Assembly (NCBI GenBank): GCA_944380605.1
Contig: CALWIA010000033.1
Coordinates: forward strand, 99,105-163,104
DNA length: 64,000 nucleotides
Direction of reading: 5' to 3'
Origin: an uncultured Lachnospiraceae bacterium
Lineage (GTDB): Bacteria > Bacillota > Clostridia > Lachnospirales > Lachnospiraceae
Part shown: piece by piece, positions 1 through 8,316 of the stretch
Layout: every line of letters starts with the position of its first letter
How positions within the stretch are numbered: the first letter of the stretch is position 1
Translations under genes and position numbers: made by a program
The notes under the pieces: generated by a model
Databases searched by the model: none
Told to the model about the DNA's origin: nothing
What the model saw: the letters and a program-made list of their open reading frames with translations, nothing else

Positions 1-632
1 AACTGGACGACTCGGCGGCGGGCATCGGAGCGGTCAACACCCTGGTGCGGATGGAAGATGGATATAAAGGATATAACACCGACGCCGCCGGCCTGCTGCG
101 GCTGATGACGGAGCACGGAATCTCTATCGGCGGCCGGCACTGCCTGCTTTTGGGAGCCGGCGGAGCGGCCAAGGCGGCGGCTTATCTGCTGATGAAGGAG
201 GGGGCCGCTTCCATAACGGTGCTGAACCGGACGCTGCCCAGGGCCCAGGCGCTGGCGGAGGAGATGAACCGCCGGTTCGGCAAAGAGACCATGCAGGCGG
301 CGGCCCTTGCGGACTGGACCCGTCTGGAACGGGACGACTACCTGGCGGTACAGACCACCAGCGTCGGCATGTACCCCGATACGGACCGGGCGCCGGTGGA
401 GGACCCGGCTTTTTACCGGAAGATCGCCGCGGCGGTGGACGCGGTGTACACGCCGGCCAGGACCCGGTTTATGGAATACACGGAACAGGCGGGCGGACAG
501 GCGGTGAACGGCCTGGACATGCTGATCTACCAGGGCGTGGCGGCCTTTGAACTGTGGAATCCCGGCATACGGGTGCCGGACGAGATCATCGCCCAGTCCA
601 GGCAGAAGATGATCCGGGCGCTGGAGAGGTAG
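1..632 (+). CDS. aroE: shikimate dehydrogenase, 5'-truncated by window edge
   Basis: C-terminal part of the NADPH-dependent enzyme that reduces 3-dehydroshikimate to shikimate in the chorismate pathway. The reading frame is open from base 3 and already carries the family motif IGAVNTLV followed by GYNTDAAG. Next comes the dinucleotide-binding segment LLGAGGAAKAAAY and, near the C-terminus, the typical NGLDMLIYQGVAAFELW. The true start lies before base 1, so the ATG at 45 is internal. The stop is 4 bases before aroK, and aroQ follows, so this is an operon of late shikimate-pathway steps. No internal break is visible. Function is confident from family motifs; only the N-terminal substrate domain is missing from view. 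Confidence 0.95.
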   Translation, partial: LDDSAAGIGAVNTLVRMEDGYKGYNTDAAGLLRLMTEHGISIGGRHCLLLGAGGAAKAAAYLLMKEGAASITVLNRTLPRAQALAEEMNRRFGKETMQAAALADWTRLERDDYLAVQTTSVGMYPDTDRAPVEDPAFYRKIAAAVDAVYTPARTRFMEYTEQAGGQAVNGLDMLIYQGVAAFELWNPGIRVPDEIIAQSRQKMIRALER

Positions 633-636
633 GCAT

Positions 637-1185
637 ATGGGACAGCATATCATACTGATTGGATTTATGGGAGCCGGCAAGACCACGGTGGGCCGGCGTC
701 TGGCGGCGCTGCTGGGCCGGGAACTGCTGGACACGGATCAGCAGATCGAACGGCAGGCTGGCATGACCATTAACCGGATTTTTGAAACGGAAGGAGAGGC
801 GTCGTTCCGGCGCAGGGAGACGGAAGCGCTGCGGCGTCTGGCGGACCGGAAAGAGCCGGCGGTAATCTCTGCCGGCGGCGGGCTGCCGCTGCGGGAGGAA
901 AACCGGGAGGTTTTAAAGACCCTGGGCCTGACGGTGTATCTGCGGGTCCGGCCGGAAACGGTGCTGCAGCGTCTGGAAGGGGACCATACCCGTCCGCTGC
1001 TGGCGGGAGAACATCCGGAAGAAACGGTGCGGCGTCTGCTGGAAGAACGGGGCGGGATCTACGCCATGGCCGCTTCCCTGACGGCAGATACCGATGGAAA
1101 GAGTCCGGAAGCCATCGCGGAGGAAATCCGCGGGGCCATGGAAAACGGGAAAGGAGGAGAGGCCGTTGAAGATTTTGGTGATTAA
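637..1185 (+). CDS. aroK: shikimate kinase
   Basis: Cytoplasmic kinase that phosphorylates shikimate at O3 using ATP. The 182-residue protein starts with a P-loop, GFMGAGKTTVG, around residues 9-19. It then has the shikimate-binding DTD (about residue 33), an FRRRE segment, and the SAGGGLPL motif near residue 79, all family hallmarks. The length is slightly above the usual 165-175 because of a short acidic tail that overlaps the next gene. It lies 4 bases after aroE, and its last 20 bases overlap the start of aroQ, indicating translational coupling. Identification is secure; aroK versus aroL naming is conventional. Confidence 0.95.
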   Translation: MGQHIILIGFMGAGKTTVGRRLAALLGRELLDTDQQIERQAGMTINRIFETEGEASFRRRETEALRRLADRKEPAVISAGGGLPLREENREVLKTLGLTVYLRVRPETVLQRLEGDHTRPLLAGEHPEETVRRLLEERGGIYAMAASLTADTDGKSPEAIAEEIRGAMENGKGGEAVEDFGD

Positions 1186-1594
1186 CGGACCCAATATCAA
1201 TTTTCTGGGAATCCGGGAAAAAGGCATATACGGCACGGAGGACTACGACGCGCTGGTGTCCCGGCTGGAGGAGAAGGCCCGGCGGGAAGGCCATGAACTG
1301 GAAGTGTTTCAGAGCAACCACGAAGGAGACGTCATCGACCGGATCCAGCAGGCGTACGGAGACGGCACGGAAGGCATCATCATCAATCCCGGCGCCTGGA
1401 CCCATTACAGCTACGCGGTGCGGGACGCCCTGGCTTCGGTGGAGATGCCCAAAATCGAAGTGCACATTTCCAACGTGCACAAACGGGAGGAATTCCGCCA
1501 CGTATCGGTGACGGCGCCGGTGTGCACCGGCCAGGTGGTGGGCCTGGGACTGCGGGGGTACGAGCTGGCCATGGATTTTCTCACCGGCCGCTGA
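1166..1594 (+). CDS. aroQ: type II 3-dehydroquinate dehydratase
   Basis: Catalyses dehydration of 3-dehydroquinate to 3-dehydroshikimate; type II enzymes are small dodecamers. The 142-residue product begins KILVINGPNINFLG, the diagnostic N-terminus, and carries the catalytic-tyrosine region GIYG. Further motifs are QSNHEGDVID, NPGAWTHYSYA, the active-site HISNVHKR and the C-terminal GLRGYE. I chose the TTG at 1166 because AAGGAGGAGA lies 5-6 bases upstream (1151-1160) and family members start exactly here. An upstream in-frame ATG at 1094 would add an unrelated arginine-rich stretch inside aroK. The 20-base overlap with aroK suggests coupled translation. Confidence 0.93.
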   Translation: MKILVINGPNINFLGIREKGIYGTEDYDALVSRLEEKARREGHELEVFQSNHEGDVIDRIQQAYGDGTEGIIINPGAWTHYSYAVRDALASVEMPKIEVHISNVHKREEFRHVSVTAPVCTGQVVGLGLRGYELAMDFLTGR

Positions 1595-1638
1595 GCCCGG
1601 CAAAACCGCTAAACCCGGGAGAATCTTTGTAAAAAAGG

Positions 1639-1667
1639 TTGAAAAAGCGGATTATTTAGTATAGAAT
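1639..1667 (+). promoter_or_regulatory. sigma-A promoter for efp
   Basis: TTGAAA (1639-1644), a 17-base spacer and TAGAAT (1662-1667) sit 44 bases before the efp start. This separates efp transcription from the shikimate operon. Confidence 0.6.
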
Positions 1668-1710
1668 ATAGTAGATTATTGTTGATTAGATGCAAGGAGG
1701 AGTATCATTT

Positions 1711-2268
1711 ATGATATCAGCGGGCGATTTTAGGAACGGCATAACACTGGAAATTGATGGAAACGTGTACCAGATCATGGAATTCCAGCATGTAAAACCG
1801 GGAAAAGGCGCGGCTTTTGTAAGAACCAAGATCAAAAACGTCATGAGCGGCGGCGTTGTGGAGAAAACCTTCCGTCCGACGGAAAAGTTCCCGTCGGCCA
1901 GAATTGACCGGGTGGACATGCAGTACCTGTACAACGACGGCGACCTGTACTACTTTATGGACAACAACACCTACGAGCAGATCGCGCTGAACAACGAGAC
2001 CATCGGCGACGCTCTGAAGTTTGTAAAGGAAAATGAGATGGTGAAGGTCTGCTCCTACAATGGAAACGTATTTTCCGTGGAGCCTCCGCTGTTTGTAGAG
2101 CTGGAGATCACCGACACCGAGCCCGGATTCAAGGGCGATACCGCTACCGGCGCCACCAAGCCGGCGGTTGTGGAGACGGGAGCCAGCGTCAACGTGCCTC
2201 TGTTCATCAACCAGGGTGACAAGATCAAGATCGACACCCGTACCGGCGAGTATCTGTCCAGAGTATAA
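1711..2268 (+). CDS. efp: elongation factor P
   Basis: Translation factor that binds between the P and E sites and relieves ribosome stalling at polyproline stretches. The 185-residue protein has the normal three-domain length. It starts [10 protein letters not shown] and shows the domain-I loop [10 protein letters not shown], whose tip lysine (K32) is the residue modified in many species. It ends with the OB-fold segment [16 protein letters not shown]. The ATG at 1711 was chosen over the ATG at 1690 because AAGGAGG lies between them at a good distance from 1711 and family members begin here. It has its own promoter and is followed by a hairpin terminator. No partner modification gene (epmA/B or ymfI) is recognisable nearby. 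Confidence 0.96.
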   Translation: MISAGDFRNGITLEIDGNVYQIMEFQHVKPGKGAAFVRTKIKNVMSGGVVEKTFRPTEKFPSARIDRVDMQYLYNDGDLYYFMDNNTYEQIALNNETIGDALKFVKENEMVKVCSYNGNVFSVEPPLFVELEITDTEPGFKGDTATGATKPAVVETGASVNVPLFINQGDKIKIDTRTGEYLSRV

Positions 2269-2293
2269 GGACAGCCGATTTTTCAGAAGCAAG

Positions 2294-2346
2294 GTGCTGC
2301 CGCATCCATGATTGTGAAATCACAGGTGCGGCGGCATTTCTGTTTT
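2294..2346 (+). terminator. probable intrinsic terminator after efp
   Basis: A long imperfect hairpin pairs GCTGCCGCA (2296-2304) with TGCGGCGGC (2327-2335). An inner TGATT/AATCA stem lies inside it, and a T-rich tract follows (2337-2346). Confidence 0.6.
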
Positions 2347-2403
2347 GCCGCATCCGGCAGATTCCCCCAGGGAGAAAGAAGAAAGCAAAAGGAGAAATCC
2401 AAC

Positions 2404-4176
2404 GTGAAAAAGATTCTGGAATGTATCAAGACGGAACTGGAGCCGGCGTTTGAAGCCTGCGGATACGACCGTTCCTACGCCAAGGCCGTGCTGTCCAACC
2501 GGCCGGACCTGTGCGAATACCAGTGCAACGGGGCGATGGCCGCCGCCAAAGCCTACAAAAAGAAACCCATTGAAATCGCCGGCCAGGTGGTGGAAAAGCT
2601 GGCGGGCAGCCCCATGTTTTCCCTGGCGGAGGCGGTGATGCCGGGCTTTATCAACCTGCGCCTGTCGGAAACCTGGCTGGCGGACTATCTGACGGGCATG
2701 CGCCGGGAAAAGAAACTGGGCGTGGAAGAAGTCCGGGACGGAGGCACTATCATCGTGGACTACGGCGGGGCCAATGTGGCCAAGCCGCTGCATGTGGGAC
2801 ACCTGCGTTCGGCGATTATCGGCGAGAGCATCAAGCGCATGGGCCGTTTCCTGGGCTATCACATGATCGGCGACGTCCATCTGGGCGACTGGGGCCTGCA
2901 GATGGGACTGATTATCGAGGAACTGCGCAGCCGTCAGCCGGAACTTCCCTATTTTGATCCGGACTTTACGGGAGAGTATCCGGCAGAAGCGCCTTTTACC
3001 ATTGGAGAGCTGGAGGAGATCTACCCGGCCGCCAGCGCGAAGGCCAAGACTGACGAGGCGTTCAAGGCCCGGGCCCAGGAGGCCACCTTCCAGCTGCAGA
3101 ACGGATATGCGCCGTATCACGCCCTGTGGCGCCACATTATGAACGTATCCCTGGCGGACCTGAAAAAGAACTACGCAAGCCTGGACGTCTCCTTTGACCT
3201 GTGGAAAGGGGAAAGCGACGCCCAGCCCTACATTCCCTGGCTGATTCAGGATCTCCAGGACAAGGGCCTGGCCCACGAAAGCCAGGGCGCGCTGGTGGTG
3301 GACATCGCCGAGGAAGGCGACGCCAAGGAACTGCCGCCCTGCATCATCCGCAAATCCGATGGAGCCGCCTTGTACGCCACGTCGGATCTGGGTACCATTC
3401 TGGAGCGGGAAAAGGATTTCGCGCCGTCCAAGTACATTTACATTACGGACAAACGGCAGGAGCTGCACTTCATCCAGGTGTTCCGGACGGCGAAAAAGGC
3501 CGGCTACGTAAAGCCGGAGACACCCATGGTCCACGTGATGTTCGGAACCATGAACGGCAAAGACGGAAAGCCGTTTAAAACCAGAGACGGCGGCGTGATG
3601 CGGCTGGAAAATCTGGTGGCGGAAATCGACGACGCGGTGTATGAGCGGATTATGGAAAACCGCACCGTATCGGAGGATGAGGCCAGAGATACGGCAAAGA
3701 TTATCGGCCTGGCGGCCCTGAAATACGGGGATCTGTCCAATCAGGCTTCCAAGGACTACGTGTTCGACATGGAGCGGTTTATCTCCTTTGAAGGCAACAC
3801 CGGCCCCTATATTCTCTATACCATTGTCCGCATCAAGTCCATTCTGACCCGGTACGCCCAGGGCGGCGGCCAGGCTCAGCCGGAGGGTGCGGCGATTCTG
3901 CCGGCTTCCTCTCCGGAAGAAAAGGCGCTGCAGCTGCAGCTGACCCGCTATAACGAGATGGTGGAAACGGCATTTGCCGAGACCGCGCCGCACAAGATCT
4001 GCCAGTTTATCTATGAACTGTCGGATGAATTTAACAAATTTTACAACAGCACCATGATTCTGAAGGAAGAAGACGCGTCGAAGCAGGCAGGCTATATCCG
4101 TCTGATCACCCTGGTGAAGGATGTTCTGGAGACCTGCATCGATTTGCTGGGCTTTGAGGCGCCGGAGCGGATGTAA
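2404..4176 (+). CDS. argS: arginyl-tRNA synthetase
   Basis: Class I aminoacyl-tRNA synthetase charging tRNA-Arg. The protein of about 590 residues carries an N-terminal tRNA-recognition domain, then the HIGH-type signature PLHVGHLRSA (HVGH at about 130-133). The catalytic core includes FGTMNGKDGKPFKTRDGG, in place of a canonical KMSKS loop as is common in this family, and GDLSNQASKDYVFD. An anticodon-binding DALR-type domain forms the C-terminus. The GTG at 2404 is favoured by the preceding AAAAGGAGA (2389-2397) and by family N-termini. An in-frame ATG at 2308 would lie inside the upstream terminator hairpin. No T-box leader is visible in front of it. Confidence 0.95.
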   Translation: MKKILECIKTELEPAFEACGYDRSYAKAVLSNRPDLCEYQCNGAMAAAKAYKKKPIEIAGQVVEKLAGSPMFSLAEAVMPGFINLRLSETWLADYLTGMRREKKLGVEEVRDGGTIIVDYGGANVAKPLHVGHLRSAIIGESIKRMGRFLGYHMIGDVHLGDWGLQMGLIIEELRSRQPELPYFDPDFTGEYPAEAPFTIGELEEIYPAASAKAKTDEAFKARAQEATFQLQNGYAPYHALWRHIMNVSLADLKKNYASLDVSFDLWKGESDAQPYIPWLIQDLQDKGLAHESQGALVVDIAEEGDAKELPPCIIRKSDGAALYATSDLGTILEREKDFAPSKYIYITDKRQELHFIQVFRTAKKAGYVKPETPMVHVMFGTMNGKDGKPFKTRDGGVMRLENLVAEIDDAVYERIMENRTVSEDEARDTAKIIGLAALKYGDLSNQASKDYVFDMERFISFEGNTGPYILYTIVRIKSILTRYAQGGGQAQPEGAAILPASSPEEKALQLQLTRYNEMVETAFAETAPHKICQFIYELSDEFNKFYNSTMILKEEDASKQAGYIRLITLVKDVLETCIDLLGFEAPERM

Positions 4177-4205
4177 CAATCCTTTCACTGCGGGAGGGAT
4201 GGGGT

Positions 4206-7200
4206 ATGAAGATCACCGGAATGCAGATCCGCGCGTTCTGGAAAGGAGAAGTGGGGGTCTCGGGGCTGGCTGAGGAGAATGGCAGCCGGTTCCGGGCGGA
4301 ACTGGAAATCAAGGACGGGCAGATTCTGCGCAGCCGCTGCAGCTGTCCGGAGGGCCGTTCCTACAAAGGGCTCTGCCCCCATGAGAAGGCCCTGTACCAG
4401 CAGTATCTGCGGCAGCAGGAGGAAAACAGCCGCCCGCCGGTGTCTACGTCTCCGGCGGTCCGGGCCATGATCCGGGAATATACGGCAAAAGAGCTGGCGG
4501 AGGCCAGGGCCGGAAGCCCGGAGGGACCGGTCCGGTTCCGTCCCCGGCTGATTCTGGGACGGGAAGAGATCCGGGCGGAGTTTCAGGTGGGCAGAGACCG
4601 GAACTATGTGGTCAAGGACCTGGCGGCATTCTGCCGGACGGTGGAGCAGGGGGCCAGCGCCTCCTACGGCAGGGGAGAGGCGTTCAGCCACGATCCGGCG
4701 GCCTTTGACCCGGCGTCCCGGGAACTGGTGTATCTGGTGCTGGACATGGTCCAGACGTACGAATCCTATTTCCGCCAGTTCCGGCGGGGTTCTCTGGAGT
4801 CGGTGCCCGCGCTGCGGCAGCTGCGGATGTCCGGCAGCCGTCTGGACCGGCTGCTTGCGGGGATGGCCGGGGAGTCTCTGGAAGCGGAGGACATCCGGGG
4901 CATCCGGCGGACCCTTCTGGTAAAACAGGAAGATCCGGAACTGATGGTGCAGGCTGTCCGGGAAGGAGAGGACGGCATCCGGGTTCTGCTGAACCGGCGG
5001 CTGTTCTGTTTTATGGGAGAAAAGCGGCTGTACGCGGCAGATGAGGAAACCCTGTACTGCTGCAGCGAATCCTTCAGCCAGGACCTGGGGATCCTGCTGT
5101 GCCGCATGGCGGAGGCCTATCCGGAGCCGGAAGAAGTGACCGTAAGCCGGAAGGATTTGCCGCTGTTTTACCAGAGGGTGCTGCTGCGGGCAGAAAACCG
5201 GGGGATCCTCAACACGAAGGATGTGGATCTGGAGCCGGTGCGCCCGCCGGCGCTGCAGGCCCGTTTTTTGTTTGAAAGCACCGGTCCGATGCAGGTGGTG
5301 CTGCATCCGGTGCTGCGATATGGAGAGGTGGAATTTCACCCGCTGCATCCGGAAAACCTGCCGGCGGATCTGTGCCGGGACGCGGCCGGCGAATACCGGA
5401 TCAGCCAGGTAATCACCCGGTATTTTTCCCTTCGGGAGGCCCGGACCGGGGACCCGGTGATTGCCGGCGACGAGGAGGCGCTGTTCCGGCTGGCGGATAC
5501 CGGCATCGACGAGTTCCGGCAGCTGGGAGAAGTCTGCCTGGCGGAATCGGCGCAGATGCTGCAGAAGGTGGCGGTGCCGGCGGTCTCCGTAGGGGTGCGG
5601 ACCATGGGAGACTGGCTGGATCTGTCGGTGGACCTGGGAGACTTAAAAGAAGAGGATCTGTATCGGATTCTGGAAGCGTACCGGCAGAAAAAGACCTATT
5701 ACCGGCTGAAGTCCGGCGAGTTTCTGAAGCTGGAGGACAACGGGCTGATGACCGTGGCCCGGATCGCCCAGGCGGCGGAGGAAACCGGCGGCCGGCACAA
5801 AGACCGGCAGCTGCGGCTGCCCCGGTACCGGGCCATGTATCTGGACGCGCTGTACCGGGAGTACGGCGGCATCCGCTTTGACCGGGACGCCATGTACCGT
5901 TCCCTGGTGCGGGGGATGAAGTCGGCGGAAGATGGAGAATTTGAGATTCCGGCCTCTCTGATGCCGGTGCTGCGGGGCTATCAGCGCACCGGATTCCGAT
6001 GGCTGAAGACCCTGGACGCCTGCGGCTTCGGCGGAATCCTGGCAGATGATATGGGACTGGGCAAGACGGTGCAGGCCATAGCAGTGCTGTACGACACAGC
6101 TATGAAAGAGCCGGGACAGACCTCTCTCATCGTCTGTCCGGCGTCGCTGGTGTACAACTGGGAGTGCGAGATCCGCCGGTTCGCGCCTTCACTGAAGGTG
6201 CTGACGGCTGTGGGAACGGCGGGAGAGCGGGAGGAAAAGCTGAGGTATTTGAAGGAATACGACGTGGCGATTACCTCCTACGATCTGCTGAAACGGGATC
6301 TGGAGCAGTACCGGGAAACCGTGTTCCGCTTCCAGATTCTGGACGAGGCCCAGTATATCAAAAATCCCCTGACCCAGGCGGCCAGGGCGGCTAAGGCGGT
6401 GCGGTCCCAGACCCGGTACGCGCTGACCGGCACGCCGGTGGAAAACCGGCTGAGCGAACTGTGGAGCATTTTTGACTGGCTGATGCCGGGATTTCTGGGC
6501 AGTTATGCCCGGTTCCGGAAGCGGTATGAGCTCCCGGCGGTGCGGGACGGAAATGCGGAGGCCATGGAGGATCTGCAGCGGCTGACCCGTCCGTTTATTC
6601 TGCGGCGCCTGAAGACGGACGTGCTGAAAGACCTGCCGGAAAAGCTGGAAACCACCGTGTATTCCCGCATGGAGGGCGAACAGAAAAAGCTGTATACCGC
6701 CAGTGCCTGGAAACTGCAGGAAGAACTGAAAGAAGGCGGCCGCATGGAGATCCTGGCGGCTCTGACCCGTCTGCGGCAGCTCTGCTGCGACCCCAGGCTT
6801 TTGTACGAAGGATACCGGGGCGGCAGCGCCAAGCTGGAAACCTGCATGGAACTGGTTCAGTCCGGCGTGGAGGCGGGGCACCGGATCCTGTTGTTTTCTC
6901 AGTTTACTTCCATGCTGGACCTGCTGAAGCGCCGGCTGGAACGGGAGAAGATCGCCTGTTTTCTGCTGACTGGAGAGACGTCCAAGGAAGAGCGGCTGCG
7001 GCTGGTGCGGGCGTTTCAGAAAGGGCAGGCGCCGGTGTTTCTGATTTCCCTGAAGGCAGGGGGCACCGGCCTGAACCTGACGGAAGCGGATATGGTGATC
7101 CACTACGATCCCTGGTGGAACGCGGCGGCCCAGGAGCAGGCCACGGACCGGGCCTACCGCATCGGCCAGACCCGGCAGGTCTCGGTGTTTAAGCTGATTA

Positions 7201-7343
7201 CCCGGGGCACCATTGAAGAGAATATCGTAAAGCTGCAGCAGTCCAAGCAGGCGCTGGCTCTTCAGGCGGCGGCAGGCGCCGGCGTCATGGGAACTTTGAG
7301 CCGGGAAGAACTGCTGGAGCTGTTCTCTCAGGAGGGACTGTAA
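4206..7343 (+). CDS. SWIM zinc-finger SNF2/DEAD-box helicase
   Basis: Large (1045 residues) Swi2/Snf2-family ATPase of the bacterial RapA/HepA-like type, expected to translocate on double-stranded DNA or remodel protein-DNA complexes. At the N-terminus C45-x-C47, C57 and H59 form a SWIM zinc-binding motif. The central ATPase lobe has the Walker A region DDMGLGKT near residues 614-622 and the DEAQ box near 712. The second lobe shows FSQFTSMLDLL, SLKAGGTGLNL and the QATDRAYRIGQ motif VI. It starts 29 bases after argS behind GGGAGG and probably shares its transcript; the AraC gene follows 41 bases downstream. Family is certain. The specific target is unknown, and no restriction or defence genes adjoin it. 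Confidence 0.9.
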   Translation: MKITGMQIRAFWKGEVGVSGLAEENGSRFRAELEIKDGQILRSRCSCPEGRSYKGLCPHEKALYQQYLRQQEENSRPPVSTSPAVRAMIREYTAKELAEARAGSPEGPVRFRPRLILGREEIRAEFQVGRDRNYVVKDLAAFCRTVEQGASASYGRGEAFSHDPAAFDPASRELVYLVLDMVQTYESYFRQFRRGSLESVPALRQLRMSGSRLDRLLAGMAGESLEAEDIRGIRRTLLVKQEDPELMVQAVREGEDGIRVLLNRRLFCFMGEKRLYAADEETLYCCSESFSQDLGILLCRMAEAYPEPEEVTVSRKDLPLFYQRVLLRAENRGILNTKDVDLEPVRPPALQARFLFESTGPMQVVLHPVLRYGEVEFHPLHPENLPADLCRDAAGEYRISQVITRYFSLREARTGDPVIAGDEEALFRLADTGIDEFRQLGEVCLAESAQMLQKVAVPAVSVGVRTMGDWLDLSVDLGDLKEEDLYRILEAYRQKKTYYRLKSGEFLKLEDNGLMTVARIAQAAEETGGRHKDRQLRLPRYRAMYLDALYREYGGIRFDRDAMYRSLVRGMKSAEDGEFEIPASLMPVLRGYQRTGFRWLKTLDACGFGGILADDMGLGKTVQAIAVLYDTAMKEPGQTSLIVCPASLVYNWECEIRRFAPSLKVLTAVGTAGEREEKLRYLKEYDVAITSYDLLKRDLEQYRETVFRFQILDEAQYIKNPLTQAARAAKAVRSQTRYALTGTPVENRLSELWSIFDWLMPGFLGSYARFRKRYELPAVRDGNAEAMEDLQRLTRPFILRRLKTDVLKDLPEKLETTVYSRMEGEQKKLYTASAWKLQEELKEGGRMEILAALTRLRQLCCDPRLLYEGYRGGSAKLETCMELVQSGVEAGHRILLFSQFTSMLDLLKRRLEREKIACFLLTGETSKEERLRLVRAFQKGQAPVFLISLKAGGTGLNLTEADMVIHYDPWWNAAAQEQATDRAYRIGQTRQVSVFKLITRGTIEENIVKLQQSKQALALQAAAGAGVMGTLSREELLELFSQEGL

Positions 7344-7384
7344 AAAACGGGCCGGATCCCGCGGGAGCCGGGGAAAGGAGGAAT

Positions 7385-8209
7385 ATGGAATCCCGCCACG
7401 AAGTTGTGATTCCCAATGAAGACCTGCCCTTTAAAATGTTCATTTTTGAGGGCAGGAACGGCAATTACCGGGTATCCAGGCACTGGCATCCGCAGGTGGA
7501 GATTTTTCTGGTGGTCCGGGGCGCCATGGATTTTTACATCAATTCCTCCCACTTCCATCTGGGAGAGCAGCAGTTTGTCCTGGTCAACTCCAACGAGATC
7601 CATTCCATCGACTGTCCGGATCCCAACGAGACCATCGTGCTGCAGATCCCGGTGGAAGCCTTTGACGAGTACCGGCGGGAGGAGCCCTATATCAGCTTCG
7701 GCATCCGGAAAGAAGCGCAGAACCGGAGGCTTACGGCGCTGGTGCGGAACATGTACCAGGTCTACGAGGCCCGGGCCTACGGGTATGAGCTGAAGGTCAA
7801 GAGCTTGTTTTACGAGCTTTTGTACCTGCTGGTGACGGAATTCCGGGACGAAAATATGGACGCCGGCATGATCCGCCAGAAGCAGAACCTGGACCGCTTG
7901 TCCCAGGTGACCCGGTATATGAAAGAACACTACCAGGAGGATCTGCGGCTGGAGGAGGTGGCCAGCCGGTTCGGATTTTCGGCCACCTATCTGTCCCGGA
8001 TTTTCCACAAATACGCCCAGGTCAATTACCGGACCTACCTGATCGACCTGCGGGTGAAGTACGCGGTGCGCCAGCTGCTGAATACGGACCTGGAAATCGA
8101 GCAGATCGCCATCGCTCACGGCTTTCCCGACAGCCGGTCGTTCTCCAAGGCGTTTCAAAAACGGTACGGCTGCCTGCCCAGCCGCTACCGAAAACAGATG
8201 AAACCATAA
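7385..8209 (+). CDS. AraC-family regulator next to sugar operon
   Basis: Cytoplasmic transcription regulator of 274 residues. An N-terminal cupin sensor (about 20-120, with HWHPQVEIFLVVRG) probably binds a sugar. The C-terminal double helix-turn-helix (about 175-272) includes LRLEEVASRFGFSATYLSRIF and the second-helix segment IEQIAIAHGFPDSRSFSKAF. AGGAGG precedes the ATG. It lies directly upstream of, and in the same direction as, the xylulokinase operon, so it is likely the activator of that operon. The perfect inverted repeat at 8233-8258 is a candidate operator. Ligand identity is not deducible from sequence. Confidence 0.88.
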   Translation: MESRHEVVIPNEDLPFKMFIFEGRNGNYRVSRHWHPQVEIFLVVRGAMDFYINSSHFHLGEQQFVLVNSNEIHSIDCPDPNETIVLQIPVEAFDEYRREEPYISFGIRKEAQNRRLTALVRNMYQVYEARAYGYELKVKSLFYELLYLLVTEFRDENMDAGMIRQKQNLDRLSQVTRYMKEHYQEDLRLEEVASRFGFSATYLSRIFHKYAQVNYRTYLIDLRVKYAVRQLLNTDLEIEQIAIAHGFPDSRSFSKAFQKRYGCLPSRYRKQMKP

Positions 8210-8232
8210 AACTCATAAAAAGTGCAAGAAAG

Positions 8233-8258
8233 TGCTATTAGTTTGACAACTAATAGCA
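8233..8258 (+). promoter_or_regulatory. perfect 11-bp inverted repeat upstream of xylB
   Basis: TGCTATTAGTT (8233-8243) and its exact reverse complement (8248-8258) flank the 4 bases TGAC. A T-rich run (8261-8266) follows. It could be a regulator operator, a low-GC terminator of the AraC gene, or both. The embedded TTGACA is 32 bases from the nearest -10 and so is not a normal -35 element. Confidence 0.55.
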
Positions 8259-8280
8259 TGTTTTTTCCTCGGATTTATAT

Positions 8281-8286
8281 TATAAT
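8281..8286 (+). promoter_or_regulatory. -10 element of sugar operon promoter
   Basis: TATAAT lies 30 bases before the xylB start with no good -35 at 17 bases (ATGTTT). This is consistent with an activator-dependent promoter. Confidence 0.5.
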
Positions 8287-8316
8287 GGAGCCATAAGAGT
8301 GCGAGGAGGAAGAGCA

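Noticed and set aside
2269..2403. T-box or other riboswitch before argS
   Set aside because: No T-box core sequence or specifier structure is visible; the hairpin present fits the efp terminator better.
2320..4188. 622-residue open frame antisense to argS, and similar long antisense frames at 21828-23372, 40703-42514 and 59917-61992
   Set aside because: They mirror the codon structure of confidently identified plus-strand genes in a GC-rich genome, are rich in Arg/His/Pro/Gln, lack ribosome sites and known motifs.
8243..8248. TTGACA inside the xylB inverted repeat as a -35 element
   Set aside because: The spacing to TATAAT is 32 bases, far from the usable 16-18.
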